From contig JACVTC010000049.1 of assembly GCA_016946835.1 (NCBI GenBank), positions 719,501-783,500 of the forward strand: DNA of 64,000 nucleotides, in the 5' to 3' direction. Made by a program: the position numbers and the translations under genes. Source of the DNA: Neocallimastix lanati (nom. inval.) (lineage: Eukaryota; Neocallimastigomycota; Neocallimastigomycetes; Neocallimastigales; Neocallimastigaceae). The stretch's first letter is position 1. Each line of letters starts with the position of its first letter. The notes beneath the pieces were generated by a model. The model saw only the letters and a list, made by a program, of their open reading frames with translations. It did no database searches and had not been told where the DNA came from. Shown piece after piece: positions 48,301 through 58,755 of the stretch.

Positions 48301-49122
48301 TTATCTTCTTTTATTTCTATTAATTTCATTTCTACAATTTGGACAATAATGAACAGCATCCTTTAATTCATTTATAAGGAATGGAACAATGAATAAGAAT
48401 ACAGTAAAACAGAAGAGAATAAAACTCATGAATACGACCAATGCATTGTTTTCATATATAACTACTGTTTCTACATTCTTTCTACACTTGGGACAGTATA
48501 AAATACAAGGATATCTTGGAATAGAACCTTTATGTACTTCTTTTTCAGCTTCTTTTTCAGTATCATCTTTTTTTTCGACATTATGGGAGTTAGTGTTAAC
48601 GATGACGACTGTTCCATTTGATGGTAATTTTGAAGCTTCTTTTATAATAGATTGTTCGTAGCCAAGTTGACCGGCTGGAGCAGTGGGTTCTGTAATTTGA
48701 GTTGAAGGATAATAAACAGATGGTTGTGGTTGAATAACAGGCTGTCCTTGAATAACAGGTTGTCCTTGAACAATAGGTTGTCCTTGAATAACAGGTTGTC
48801 CTTGAATAACAGGTTGTCCTTGAATAACAGGTTGTCCTTGAACAATAGGTTGTCCTTGAACAATAGGTTGTCCTTGAATAACAGGCTGTCCTTGAATAAC
48901 AGGTTGTCCTTGAATAACAGGTTGTGTTTGAATAACAGGTTGTCCTTGAATAACAGGTTGTGTTTGAATAATAGGTTGTCCTTGAATAACAGGTTGTGTT
49001 TGAATAATAGGTTGTCCTTGAATAACAGGTTGTGTTTGAATAACAGGTTGTGGTTGACCTTTAATATCAGCTTGTGGATTACCTTGATCAGTATAAGGTG
49101 GTGGAAGTTGAACTGTATTCAT
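48301..49122 (-). CDS. LITAF-domain membrane-associated zinc-ribbon protein
   Basis: The 273-aa protein is intact and intronless. Residues 1-30 are Pro/Gln-rich with a PPPY motif near the N terminus. Residues about 31-135 are a hexad array (VIQGQP, VIQTQP, IVQGQP variants). The C-terminal ~70 residues form a LITAF (SIMPLE-like) domain: C210-P-K-C213, a hydrophobic membrane-inserting stretch at about 227-250, then H258-Y-C260-P-N-C263, matching the family's CxxC and HxCPxC. LITAF proteins sit on the cytosolic face of endosomes or lysosomes and take part in trafficking; PPxY motifs bind WW domains of Nedd4-type ligases. That role is inferred from family knowledge. Start chosen at the only upstream in-frame ATG. 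Stop TAA. Confidence 0.9.
   Translation of the reverse strand: MNTVQLPPPYTDQGNPQADIKGQPQPVIQTQPVIQGQPIIQTQPVIQGQPIIQTQPVIQGQPVIQTQPVIQGQPVIQGQPVIQGQPIVQGQPIVQGQPVIQGQPVIQGQPVIQGQPIVQGQPVIQGQPVIQPQPSVYYPSTQITEPTAPAGQLGYEQSIIKEASKLPSNGTVVIVNTNSHNVEKKDDTEKEAEKEVHKGSIPRYPCILYCPKCRKNVETVVIYENNALVVFMSFILFCFTVFLFIVPFLINELKDAVHYCPNCRNEINRNKRR
48730..49050 (-). repeat. 18-bp minisatellite encoding the QP hexads
   Basis: About 17 tandem copies of an 18-bp unit (on the plus strand TTGTCCTTGAATAACAGG) lie inside the LITAF gene. Variants TTGTGTTTGAATAACAGG and TTGTCCTTGAACAATAGG are interspersed in blocks, which shows homogenisation by unequal exchange. Unit length divisible by three keeps the frame open. 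Confidence 0.95.
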
Positions 49123-49444
49123 TTTTTTATTTATATTTATTTATATTAATTTAACTAATTATTTTTGAAATTTATATGTATAATTAATTATTTGTTTATG
49201 AAATCAAGTAAAAGTTTTTTAAAAATAAAAGGTAAATATTCTTCAAAAAATTTATGATTTTATAATATTTATTAATTCTATAGAGAAAAAAAGGTATAAA
49301 AAGGAAAAAAAATTAAAATAAGTCGAAAAGTAAAAAATATAGAAAATTAGAAAAATATAAAAAGTTAAAAAAAAAAAAAAAAAAATGAATATTATTAGGA
49401 AGATAAATAAAAGTATTTATACTTGTATTTTATAATTAATCTAT

Positions 49445-49580
49445 CCTATAAGATTGGCTATTATAATAATAAATAATATACCAATTATTCTTAATTATTT
49501 CATAACCACTTCTATAAGATTGGCTATTTTAATAATAATATATAATATTATATAATATATCAATTATTCTTAATGTTTAA
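49445..49580 (-). promoter_or_regulatory. Duplicated CCAAT-type upstream element of LITAF gene
   Basis: The sequence CTATAAGATTGGCTATT occurs at 49446-49462 and 49512-49528, followed in both cases by AATAAT-rich DNA and CAATTATTCTTAAT. On the gene's strand this gives two AATAGCCAATCTTATAG sites, about 330 and 400 bp upstream of the start. AGCCAAT is the classic CCAAT-box core bound by the HAP/NF-Y complex. Function is inferred. Confidence 0.5.
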
Positions 49581-49938
49581 TTACTCCTTATTTATTATTA
49601 TTATTATTATTTTTAATAATGACAAAACACTATTAAATTAAAAAATATATATATGATATGTTAAAAAAAAAATTTTAATTTTTTATAAATTATCTGACTT
49701 ATATTAGTATTCATTATATGATTAATATATTTGATAATAGCTACAACACATATATTGAATTAAATTATAATACAATAAAATGAATTTTAAATTTTATTTA
49801 AAATTACAAAAACAATAAAAAAAAAAATTTTAAACAAATTTTTTAAAAAAAAAAAAAAATTACAATACTTTCTATATTTGAATTAGTATGATATAATAGT
49901 GTGATATAAAGATAAATTATATAGAACATAAATTTATT

Positions 49939-49984
<46 letters not shown>

Positions 49985-50935
49985 TAAATTAACTATTATT
50001 ATTTAATGTAAATATAGATAAATATATTTTTATCTATATATTTTTATTTCATTTTATTTTATTTTATTTTATTTTATTTTATTTTATTTTATAATGTTTA
50101 TGCTCTTTTATTATAATAATATTTTATAATCCCTTAGAATTATTATATAGTTTTTTTTAAATTTATACTAGATAGATTAAGAAATTAATGAATATTATGA
50201 TAATAAACAAATAAATATTTAATAATAGTTTAAATTCTTTTAAATAAATGTTTTTTTTTATATATATTATAATTTTATAATTTTATAATTTCATATTATT
50301 ATTTTTAAAATATTAAATTAAAAAATTTCCTTAATTATATTAAAAATTTTTTTTCACTGCCTTATATCCATTATCAATATTGTAAAAATTCAAAAATCTA
50401 TAAATAAATTAATAATTATAAATAAATATTATTATTAATAAATAAATAAATGAGTCAATAATAACAACGAATAATAAGAATTAATAATATGAATTAAAAT
50501 AACGAATAATGCTTGTATTTTATAGTGAAATGTGTTCCAAAATTTATGATATCTTTTAGTTATCTGAAAAATTTTTCAAAATTATTTTCAGTATTCTTGA
50601 CTTCCTTTCATTTTCTATTGAAATTATGTTCCTTATTATGTTATAAATTTTTTTTAAATGTTTCTTTTAAATATCTTTATTGATTTAAAAATCAACGACA
50701 TTTACGTTTTATAAATTTTATATTAATTATAGAATTTTACTTTTTTACCAATAATTTCAAAATTTTTCATTTATTAGTTTTTATAGTACATTCACTTGTT
50801 TTTTTTTTTTTTTTTTTTTTTTTTTGTTTTGTTTTGTTTCTCTAATAGGGGACAATCCATATAAATTTTTAACATTCTTAATAACCAATTTTTATAAGAT
50901 ATATATTTAATTTTTCATTCAGTCGATCATCAGTT
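49581..50935. other. Gene-free AT-rich stretch
   Basis: Homopolymer runs (A run at 49942-49977), ATTTT repeats at 50045-50090 and no recognised gene. Minus-strand text near 50560-50640 may be a far-decayed continuation of the gypsy-like element beginning at 50936. Confidence 0.5.
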
Positions 50936-51197
50936 TATTTTAATCCATACATAACTTTCACTAGTTTCTAATTTTTTTTCTTGTAATTTTTGGGCTATGT
51001 ATTCTTCTGGAGGTTTTATATTTTTAATTTTGCATTCAGATATGTAGCAATGATTTGGAATATACTTCTAGAATCCTGTTTTTTTATGAATAGGTGAAAA
51101 TATTTCTTTGGAATCAATTCGGAATCGCAACATATAACTCTTTGTTAATTGCCTAAATTTTCTTTTAATAATAAAACCATTTTTGTTCTTTTCCATA
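50936..51197 (-). pseudogene. Unassigned element-derived fragment
   Basis: A minus-strand frame with one internal TAG reads FIIKRKFRQLTKSYMLRFRI, then KIKNIKPPEEYIAQKLQEKK and a terminal WIKIN. It is protein-like and in line with the neighbouring RT fragment, but I do not recognise a domain. Confidence 0.5.
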
Positions 51198-51709
51198 TAT
51201 AAATATTCTACAAGAGGAAATTAAGTTTTTATTGTTAGGGATTATAATAAATTAAGAAATCATTAATTTTTCTTTTTTTTTTTTTTTTGAAAATTATTTT
51301 ATAATTCAGTTCTCTTATATAGGTTACAAGTATTATGTTTGGTATAAATAGTACTCAATATAAATATTTTGTATCTTCATCATGGAATTTATCTTACGTA
51401 ACTTTCATTTAAAAAACTTTTTTAGAAAAAATATTTATATTTTTTTTTTTGATTTAGCCATATCAAATCATCAAAAAGTATAAATAGAAGCAGTTGGAAT
51501 CAAAATAATTTTTTTTACGGTTTTATTAATTAGTAAAATTATAATTATAAATTTTTTTTTTAAAAAAAAATAATTTTGTCATGCTTTATATTACTCGAAA
51601 ATATTATTTTAATATTGCTTTGTTGAAGTGGAGTGTCCTATTAGAAAGAAAAATTTCAAAGCGATTTCAAAATGAACTGAGATCACTATCGTGACAATTA
51701 TTTATATAT

Positions 51710-51892
51710 TTAATAATGCTGATAGAAACAGTGAGAAAGTACAATTAATTTTTTTTCTAATAATGATATAATTTCTTGCTTCAGTACATCGGAATACTCT
51801 TTAGATAATTTATATGGTTTAAGTTTGATAGGTTTATCTGTTATATTAATTATTGAATGAGGTTCTAATTTAGCTGTTGTTAACTGAGTCAA
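51710..51892 (-). pseudogene. Gypsy RT N-terminal fragment
   Basis: The frame reads KPIKLKPYKLSKEYSDVLKQ followed by EIISLLEKKLIVLSH, which matches the start of gypsy reverse transcriptases (P-Y-R-L-S...L...I..LL..G.I.PS.SPY). It ends at a stop where the S-P-Y-x-S segment should continue. The catalytic palm is lost. Confidence 0.8.
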
Positions 51893-52109
51893 TTAGGTCA
51901 CCATACATATTTTATGTTTTTAAATAAAGTAATTCTTTGAATTGATCTTTAATTTCATCTGGTACTTATTTCAATTATATTTTCTAATGTTTGTAAAAAT
52001 TCTTGTTTTTCATCCTTTTCTATTATTATTGCATTACAGATAGGTATGTTTAAAAAAGTATAGTTATTATATATTTTAGTTATTCTTTTAATTCCTTTTT
52101 TTTTGTTTT

Positions 52110-52450
52110 TTGATATAAACCATCATCTTGATAAATAGAGAAACTGTACTTCTTTTGTATACCTCTTCCTAATACAACGTCAAAGTATGGATTTATATAA
52201 TCTATTATGTAGAATCTTTCATTCACAATTAAGTAATTGTTAATGATTATTTTTAAATTTATATTAGAGTTAGGTATAAAGTATTATACCATCGAAAATT
52301 GTAATAATTTCGGATAGGTCACAATTATTAATGATTACATTTTTTAGTTCTTTAAGTGAATTTTAAGTTATAATGCTATATATTTTACACCTATATCTAA
52401 AATAAATTTTGACTGCTTTGGTTCCTATTTTTCCACATAATATTAGGGAT
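52110..52450 (-). pseudogene. Second protease-like segment
   Basis: In broken frames, a FILDIGVKYIAL-like stretch, LKNVIINNCDLSEIITIFDG and YINPYFDVVLGRGIQKKY resemble the body of a retropepsin ending with the F-D-V-V-L-G motif. The first stretch reads D-I-G where D-[ST]-G is expected. It precedes the RT fragment directly. It is distinct from the retropepsin at 54130-54549. Confidence 0.5.
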
Positions 52451-52908
52451 ATTTAAATTTTAAAACGGAATATAGTATTTTTTCTACACGTGATTTCCCG
52501 CCTTGTTCAAGATTCTTTTCTTATAGATGGGCCTGCTGAAAATGGTTATGTTAAACTTATCTTAGAATATAAATTATTGGCTTCATCTAGGATGTTTTTT
52601 ATTTTCTGGTTTCAACATTTGAATTTCTATCATGTTTCATTTTTTTCTTGCTTTTATTTTATCTTGCGTAATATTTAAATTACTATTTTGTATGACCATG
52701 ATGATTTTGAGGGTTCTATTAATCCATTTTATGACTTAATAATTTCGATTTACCTAAATCATCTGTATCAAGTGCTTATACATTTATATTACTTAATAAT
52801 AAAAATTCTAATTTGTTTTAATTTTTGTTGGCGATTTAGTTGCAATTTCATGAATAGTTATTTCTTTTGCACTTTTGAAAATTCTTATTAGTATTTTCAA
52901 TCGAACTA

Positions 52909-54031
52909 TCAACTTTTTTGATTAGCATTCTTTTCATAATTCTTTTTATTATTAATTTCATTAATTTTTGTTAATAAAGAATAATTATTTTGTAAAGAAT
53001 TTTTATAATCATTTTTATTACCACGTATAACAAAATCATTAATATCATTAATATGATGATTAATTTCGAAGGAATTTTTATTATCATCATCTTCATTAAA
53101 AATTGTAGAAAATATTTTATTATTAATAGTATTATCAAAATCTTTAGAAACTATATTATCCTTATTATCATTACAAAAATTTTTAGAAGGTTTATCAGTA
53201 TTAATATTATTTTTATTAAATTTTTCAGAAGGATTATTAATATTATTTTTATTAGAATTTTCAGAAAGATTATTAATATTATTTTTATTAAATTTTTCAG
53301 AAGGATTATTAATATTATTTTTATTAGAATTTTCAGAAAGATTATTAATATTATTTTTATTAAATTTTTCAGAAGGATTATTTATATTATTTTTATTTTC
53401 AAAATTATTATAAGAACTATTGGTTTTATTGATTTTATTTAGATTTTCATAAATATTATTAATATTATTTAAATCTTTGGAAAAATTATCAAATACTATT
53501 AAATTATCATTTAAATTTTTAGAGAAATTATCAATATTATTTTTATTATTAAAATTTTCAGAAGAACAATTTTTTTTATTAATACTATTCGAATTATTGA
53601 TATTATTTTTATTATTAGGTTTTTCAAAAATAGTATTAATTCTATTATTAAAATTTTTATTAGAAAAAAATTTATTAGAAAAATTTTCGATACTATCATT
53701 TTTATCGATATTAATTTCACATGGATCATCAAGATTATTTATAATATTAAAATTTTTGTTAGTATTATTAATATCTTTATTAGAAGAACAATTATTGTAA
53801 TAAATTTTAGAAATTTTATCATTATTAATTTTTACATTCAAATACATTCTTTAAATAATTTTCATTTTTATTTATATTATCATTAATATTGCAAAAATTA
53901 TTTTCATCTTTATTATCATGATTTCCAAAGGAATTATCAATATCATTATTATCATTATTTTCTTCATATAAAATTTGAATATATTTATCTTCAGTGGTTA
54001 GTAAATAATCAACTAGCACATCTTTATTCAA
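52909..54031 (-). pseudogene. Asn-rich linker ORFs with 12-residue repeats
   Basis: Two minus-strand frames (54031-53825 and 53847-52909) are almost wholly Asn/Lys/Ile/Ser. The second has a 12-residue repeat alternating NNINNPSEKFNK and NNINNLSENSNK (five units, about 53200-53391). It lies between protease and RT debris and probably is a spacer of the polyprotein. No domain was identified. The long open frame may reflect A/T-rich repeats, not selection. Confidence 0.5.
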
Positions 54032-54129
54032 TTCTTACTTCGAATTCATCCTTAATATTATCTACCTCATCTTCTATTTCTGTCGCACTTTCAAAACTTC
54101 CTATTTTTCGTATCTCATCTGTTTTTTTT

Positions 54130-54549
54130 GATATAAGGTGTGATCAGAAAAGTCCATAACAATCTTCATTCTAGCTAGCACATCCACACCAATTAATACT
54201 TGGAAAATATCATCTATTTTCAATCAATCTAAAAATTTCTTTAGAAGTAATATTTCCAATTGTTATTTCTATTTCATATAATTTTGAGATGAGAGTGGTA
54301 TTAGTACAAACTTGATAATAAGGTTTCTTTAATAGCAGAAATTGGTTTAAATGGGATTTTATTATTTATCATGAAGGTTTTGGTGATCATATTAATAGAA
54401 GAACAAGAATCTAAATATACTGTAGTTTCTACATTTTCTATCTTACATTTTGTTTTTACAATCTTATCTTTCTTAATTGTTGATATGATTATTTCTTCGT
54501 CTTCTATAATTGTTGTAAACTTTAAGGCTTTAGATAATTCAGTTCTCAA
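54130..54549 (-). pseudogene. Retropepsin-like fragment with D-S-C
   Basis: The frame contains KIENVETTVYLDSCSSINMI, where the retropepsin D-[ST]-G active site reads D-S-C. After a frame change, VLIGVDVLARMKIVMDFSD is the typical C-terminal part of gypsy protease. Gly to Cys at the active site implies an inactive enzyme. Confidence 0.7.
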
Positions 54550-54743
54550 TTTAGGATTAATATTGAACCACTGTCCGATGGTAATATTTGCGGACTTATT
54601 TCCAATAACTTCGCTATAATTATCATTGTTATAATTATTACCACTATTATGACTATTTCGGAATTGATTTAGATTTCTATTATTAATAGAGTGATTATAA
54701 TTATTAATATTATAAGAATTTCGATAATTATTATTATAATTAT

Positions 54744-55213
54744 TTAAATGACTATAACCACTATTTTTATTATAATTATTATAGTTACTATAATTACAAT
54801 TAGAGCGATAATTATTGTAATAAATGCTTGACTTTCTGGAGTAAGTGATCCATATAATTTACCGTATCTCCAGTTAAAGTCCTTAATTGATTCATCCTTT
54901 TGTATTTTGAGTGATTTTTTTAAGTTAAAGCATTTTTCTTGAGGAGTAATATCTAAAAATTTTTCAATGACTGTTTTAATATCTGTAATACTTGGATATA
55001 TGATCATTTCAGCCTCTACATCTTCTTCTTTAAGATCTTCAATTACTCCTTTTAATCATCCAAGAACACGTTCTTTAGCCCAATCAAGCATTTTTCTAGG
55101 GTCATCAATATCTGAGAGTTCCATTACTCTATTGAACTCTTCAGCTCATGATTCTATGTCCCTATCGTAACTACTAAGTCGTGGTAGTAATTTAACTATT
55201 TCGCTTATCTTCA
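54744..55213 (-). pseudogene. Gypsy-type Gag N-terminal part
   Basis: From the ATG at 55213 the frame reads MKISEIVKLLPRLSSYDRDI and continues through MELSDIDDPRKMLDWAKERV and LDITPQEKCFNLKKSLKIQK. Two in-frame TGA codons stand where Trp is plausible (before AEEF and before LKG). It then degenerates into Ile/Thr-rich frames over an N-rich region (54744-54620). Composition and position fit a capsid protein. Confidence 0.75.
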
Positions 55214-55879
55214 TTTTTTTTTTTTTTTTTTTTTTTAAGAAAAAAAAAAGGAACAAAAAAGAACACAAAGTTGCTTTAATAGAATCGAATTTATATTATT
55301 TTTATATTTATATATATATATATATATATATATTTTTATTTAGTATTATTAAAATAGAGTTTTATGAAGTTGTTTTTTTTTTTTTTTTTTTTTTTTTGTT
55401 AGATTATTATATTTTTTTTTTATAGAGATTTTAACAAAAAAAAATGATAAAGTAAATCTTATTAAGAAGAAAGAAAATAAATATTATAGAAGAAATATAT
55501 ATATACATATATAAATATATATTTATATATAGATTTTAATAGAAAAAAAATGATAAAGTAAATCTTATTAAGAAGAAAGATAATAAATATTATAGAAGAA
55601 ATATATTTATATATATATATATATTTATATATATTTTATATATAGATTTTAACAGAAAAAAAATGATAAAGTAAATCTTATTAAAAAGGAAGATAAATAT
55701 TATAGAAGAAATTTTTTTTTTTTGGACAAATTCCAAAATGAAAAATAGTTTTAAACGATAGAAAAGGCTTATTAGTTGAATTATTATTATATATATTGGT
55801 ATTCTTTTTTTTTTTTTTTTTTTGTATATATTTTAATAAGGGACAATTAAATATATGTTATAACTTTATTATTATTTTC
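55214..55879. other. Non-coding interval between divergent Gag remnants
   Basis: Poly-T tracts, TA microsatellites and the triplicated unit listed at 55426-55709. The minus-strand Gag starts to its left and the plus-strand Gag to its right, so this is where leaders or LTRs would be expected. Confidence 0.5.
55426..55709 (+). repeat. Three-copy ~110-bp tandem repeat
   Basis: Units start at 55426, 55531 and 55644 with AGATTTTAA, then AAAAATGATAAAGTAAATCT TATTAA and TAAATATTATAGAAGAAAT. They are separated by TATA microsatellites of different length. The third unit is shorter. Confidence 0.92.
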
Positions 55880-56778
55880 GATTCGCGCAAGCATTTACTC
55901 TGCATCTTTCAACCTCCACTATTTAATCGTCAGTTCCAAGTAACCTTTAACTGTTCCTGCCTATTGAAACAAGGGCTTTATGAATTTTTCAATTAAAGAG
56001 AGCAACATGTTCTAAGAGAATTGATTAAAAAAGTTTCAATCGATAAAGTTAGTGAGGACAAGAAGAAATTATTAATTTTAGTTGATGGAATAACAGATAT
56101 CTACTAAAGTGAAGATACCTCAGAAAAATCTATTACTGATGACGCTACATCTAAGAAATATCTTATAAATAGTATTTCCAATGATTTAGCAAGTAAAATA
56201 GATTTTATATCATCAACAGTATATGAAATTTTCAAATTAATAGCCACATTAAATCAACGTAGTAGAAGTGAAAGAATAGAAGAAATCAAAGAAGAACTAA
56301 TAAAGTTAAGATATGATCAAGATAATGATAGAGCTTTATCTATATTCATATCTGATATGAATTTAAAATTCAAGGAATTAGAAAATCTTAAGAAAAATTA
56401 GAATATCAAGATAAATTTAATTAATTAAATAGTGCAATTCTAGAAGATTTAGCAATAAAATCAAATATCTTAAGTTGTGAACCTAACTGGGAAGAAACAA
56501 CTTCACATTTAATTAGAGTGTCTCAACAATTGAAGAGTATACAAGAAATTATTATTAAAAAGGAAGAAAGAGTCTCTACTTCTCTAAATTTTGAAACAAA
56601 AATAGACTCTAATTATATTCGTGATAATCAAAACATTAATAATAAAACGCGTAATAATTATAATCAAAATCAAAAAGGTAATAATTATAGTCAAAATCAA
56701 AAAATAAATACCTATAATTATAATAATAAATCAAGAAATTATAATAATAATAATCAACAATATAAATCAAAAGAATAA
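55880..56778 (+). pseudogene. Copia-like Gag remnant
   Basis: The plus-strand frames carry Gag-type helical sequence: RELIKKVSIDKVSEDKKKLL, then DLASKIDFISSTVYEIFKLI and LSIFISDMNLKFKELENL. After one frameshift near 56390 the other frame continues with SAILEDLAIKSNILSCEPNW and the tail VSQQLKSIQEIIIKKEER, ending in Asn/Gln-rich repeats. At least three stops (TAA) interrupt it, each at a place where CAA would fit. No zinc knuckle and no Pol follow. The upstream limit is uncertain. Confidence 0.75.
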
Positions 56779-56937
56779 ATTAATCATTAAATTAATTTAA
56801 TAATTTTTCCAAAAAAAATCAAAATTTTCTCAAAAGTTTTATAAATTTTAGATTACCTTAAACAAAAAAAAAATAAGCTGAAATAAAAAAAATTATATGT
56901 TTAATATTTATTTTAAAGTTTCTTTTCATCTTGTAAT

Positions 56938-56997
56938 GTGTTTCAGGCGCCCGGATTCTCCACCAAATTTTCATGATACGGGCTGGGGTTGAAACAC
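56938..56997. other. GC-rich hairpin, TGATACGGG-related
   Basis: GTGTTTCA (56938-56945) pairs perfectly with TGAAACAC (56990-56997), and GCCCG (56949-56953) pairs with CGGGC inside. The right arm, TGATACGGGCTGGGGTTGAA, resembles the LTR start TGATACGGGGTGTCACTGAA seen at 14961 and 57909. It may be the end of a related LTR or a structured RNA element. Confidence 0.5.
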
Positions 56998-57262
56998 TAA
57001 GATATTCAAAACAAAAAAATAAAAATAAAAATAAATATTAACACACAAAAATGAATTTGGAAACAAAAAAAAATTAATTTTTAAAATATTCTTTATTTAA
57101 AATTAAAACTAAAATTATTTGTTCCAGTATTAAAAAGAAAGAAATTTATTCTTCTTTTTATACTTTTATTTTAATACATTTTATTTATCATTAATATATT
57201 CTTTATAAAAAAAAAACTATTATAACTATTTTATTTTAATTTTTAACCATTATTTTAAATTG

Positions 57263-57293
<31 letters not shown>

Positions 57294-57323
57294 CATTTAT
57301 TAAATAAAAATTAATTTAGAGAT

Positions 57324-57909
57324 TGTATCACGAAGGGCATTCCGGGCGGTAGCTTCTTCTTGGATATTGTTTTAAGAGAGAGAATTATACAGAATTGATA
57401 TTTTCTGTATTTTAGATCATTTTTATTATTGAAATTCTTCTGTATTTTATTTCATTTTTATTTTAATAAAGATTTAATTTATTTTTGATTTTTGTTTTAT
57501 TTTTAGTTTATTTCAAAGGTTTAGAAAATATTATGCAGAAACTTATAATTCTGTATTTTATATCAAATATTTATTGAAATATGTTTTTATTATATTTATA
57601 ATTATATATAATTTTTAATAAGAATATTTATTAATAATTTTTATTATATTTAATTTAATATTAATTAAAGACTTTTATTAGAATATTTAATAATAATTTT
57701 CATTATATTTGATATTAATAAAAGATTTTAATAAGAATATTTAATAATAAATTTTATTATATTTGATATTAATAAAAAATTTTAATAATAATATTTATTA
57801 TATTTAATATTAATAAAAGAAATTTATAAGAATATTTAATAATAATTTTTATTATATTATTATTAAGATTTAGTAGGAAATACAAGGTATTTAGTGACAC
57901 CCCGTATCA
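57324..57909 (-). repeat. LTR of the TGATACGGGG family
   Basis: On the minus strand it starts TGATACGGGGTGTCACTAAA at 57909 and plausibly ends ATGCCCTTCGTGATACA at 57324 (586 bp, TG...CA). The first ~220 bp match 14961-15185. The inner end has the GC-rich AGCTACCGCCCGGAATGCCC. The flanks do not show a clean 5-bp duplication, so the distal end is provisional. Confidence 0.6.
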
Positions 57910-58680
57910 AAAGAGAAAAATACTAAGAAATAGTTTAGTTCTCTATCCAAGAATAAGAAATAGTAGATGATACTAATTCTTTAGATCAAGATATGAAAAT
58001 AAATATTAATTTTAGGAATAAACGTTAATTTACATTTTAAATAATGATAAGTAAATATAATTCTTCTAAATAAATAAAATTTAAATAAAATAATTTTTAT
58101 AAAACAAATAAATTATATTCCCCATTTAAAAGAACAAACCTTAAAAGAACCGAACCTTAAAAGAACCGTACTTTATCAAGTTTTTATTTTCATTTCATAT
58201 CAGATATATATATTTATTAATTATATATTAATTTTATATTAACTAGATTAAACTTATTTCTTACAATAATTTCTAAAAATAACTTTATATCAACAAAGTT
58301 AATATATAATGAATTTTTTTTTTTTTTTTTTCTACTTTTGATTTTTTTAAATATGAAAATAAAATAAAATAAAATAAAATAAAAAAGAAAGAAAAAAAAT
58401 TATTATTTTAAAAAAAAAATAAAATAAAAAAGGAAGAAAGAAAAAAATTTTTTTTTAAAAAAAAAATAAAAAAAAAAAAAAAAAAAAACAAAGAAATAAA
58501 AAATTATTTAATGTAATTTACAATTAAAAAAAAAAAAATATAATAGATAATAAATTTTATTTTTAATTTCGTGTTAATTTATTTTATTTTATTTTATTTT
58601 ATTATTTGTTATTATTTATAATTTATCTTATTATTTATTTATTATAATATTGCGAATAACCATTAAATAATAAATAAAAA
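57910..58680. other. Gene-free stretch before the transposase arm
   Basis: No gene recognised. A triple AAAAGAAC(C/A) motif (TTAAAAGAACAAACC, TTAAAAGAACCGAACC, TTAAAAGAACCGTACT) at 58120-58170 stands out from the A/T background. Confidence 0.5.
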
Positions 58681-58701
58681 AAATAGATTTAAAATTCGAA
58701 A

Positions 58702-58731
58702 ATGGGACCAAAGAAATTAAATAATAATTAA
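58702..58731 (+). other. Duplicated leader with 9-codon uORF
   Basis: The block AGATTTAAAATTCGAAAATG with GGACCA is repeated 54 bp apart, so a decoy ATG at 58702 precedes the true ATG at 58756. The decoy frame reads MGPKKLNNN and stops. The right-hand copy has the same layout (ATG at 63973), so it predates the inverted duplication. Confidence 0.8.
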
Positions 58732-58755
58732 AAAAAATAGATTTAAAATTCGAAA

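Larger units (their letters stand above)
50936..55213 (-). mobile_element. Decayed gypsy-like retroelement
   Basis: Minus-strand coding debris runs in the order Gag (55213-54744), retropepsin (54549-54130), a long Asn-rich linker (54031-52909), a second protease-like segment (about 52450-52110), the RT N terminus (51892-51710) and an unassigned C-terminal-like fragment (51197-50936). RT palm, RNase H and integrase are not recognisable. Frameshifts and stops occur throughout. No LTR pair or target duplication was found, so the ends are uncertain and two nested elements are possible. Confidence 0.7.

Noticed and set aside
48642-49149. Repeat-containing frames on both strands of the LITAF gene
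   Set aside because: The 18-bp unit keeps several frames open. Only the minus-strand 273-aa frame has the zinc-ribbon domain.
53053-53800. Plus-strand frames rich in Ile, Phe and Arg
   Set aside because: They are antisense to the Asn/Lys-rich repeat frame of the gypsy-like element.
54744-56450. Alternative genetic code (TGA = Trp or TAA = Gln)
   Set aside because: The intact receptor at 29401 ends in TGA and intact genes end in TAA or TAG. They encode Trp with TGG and Gln with CAA, so the internal stops are mutations.
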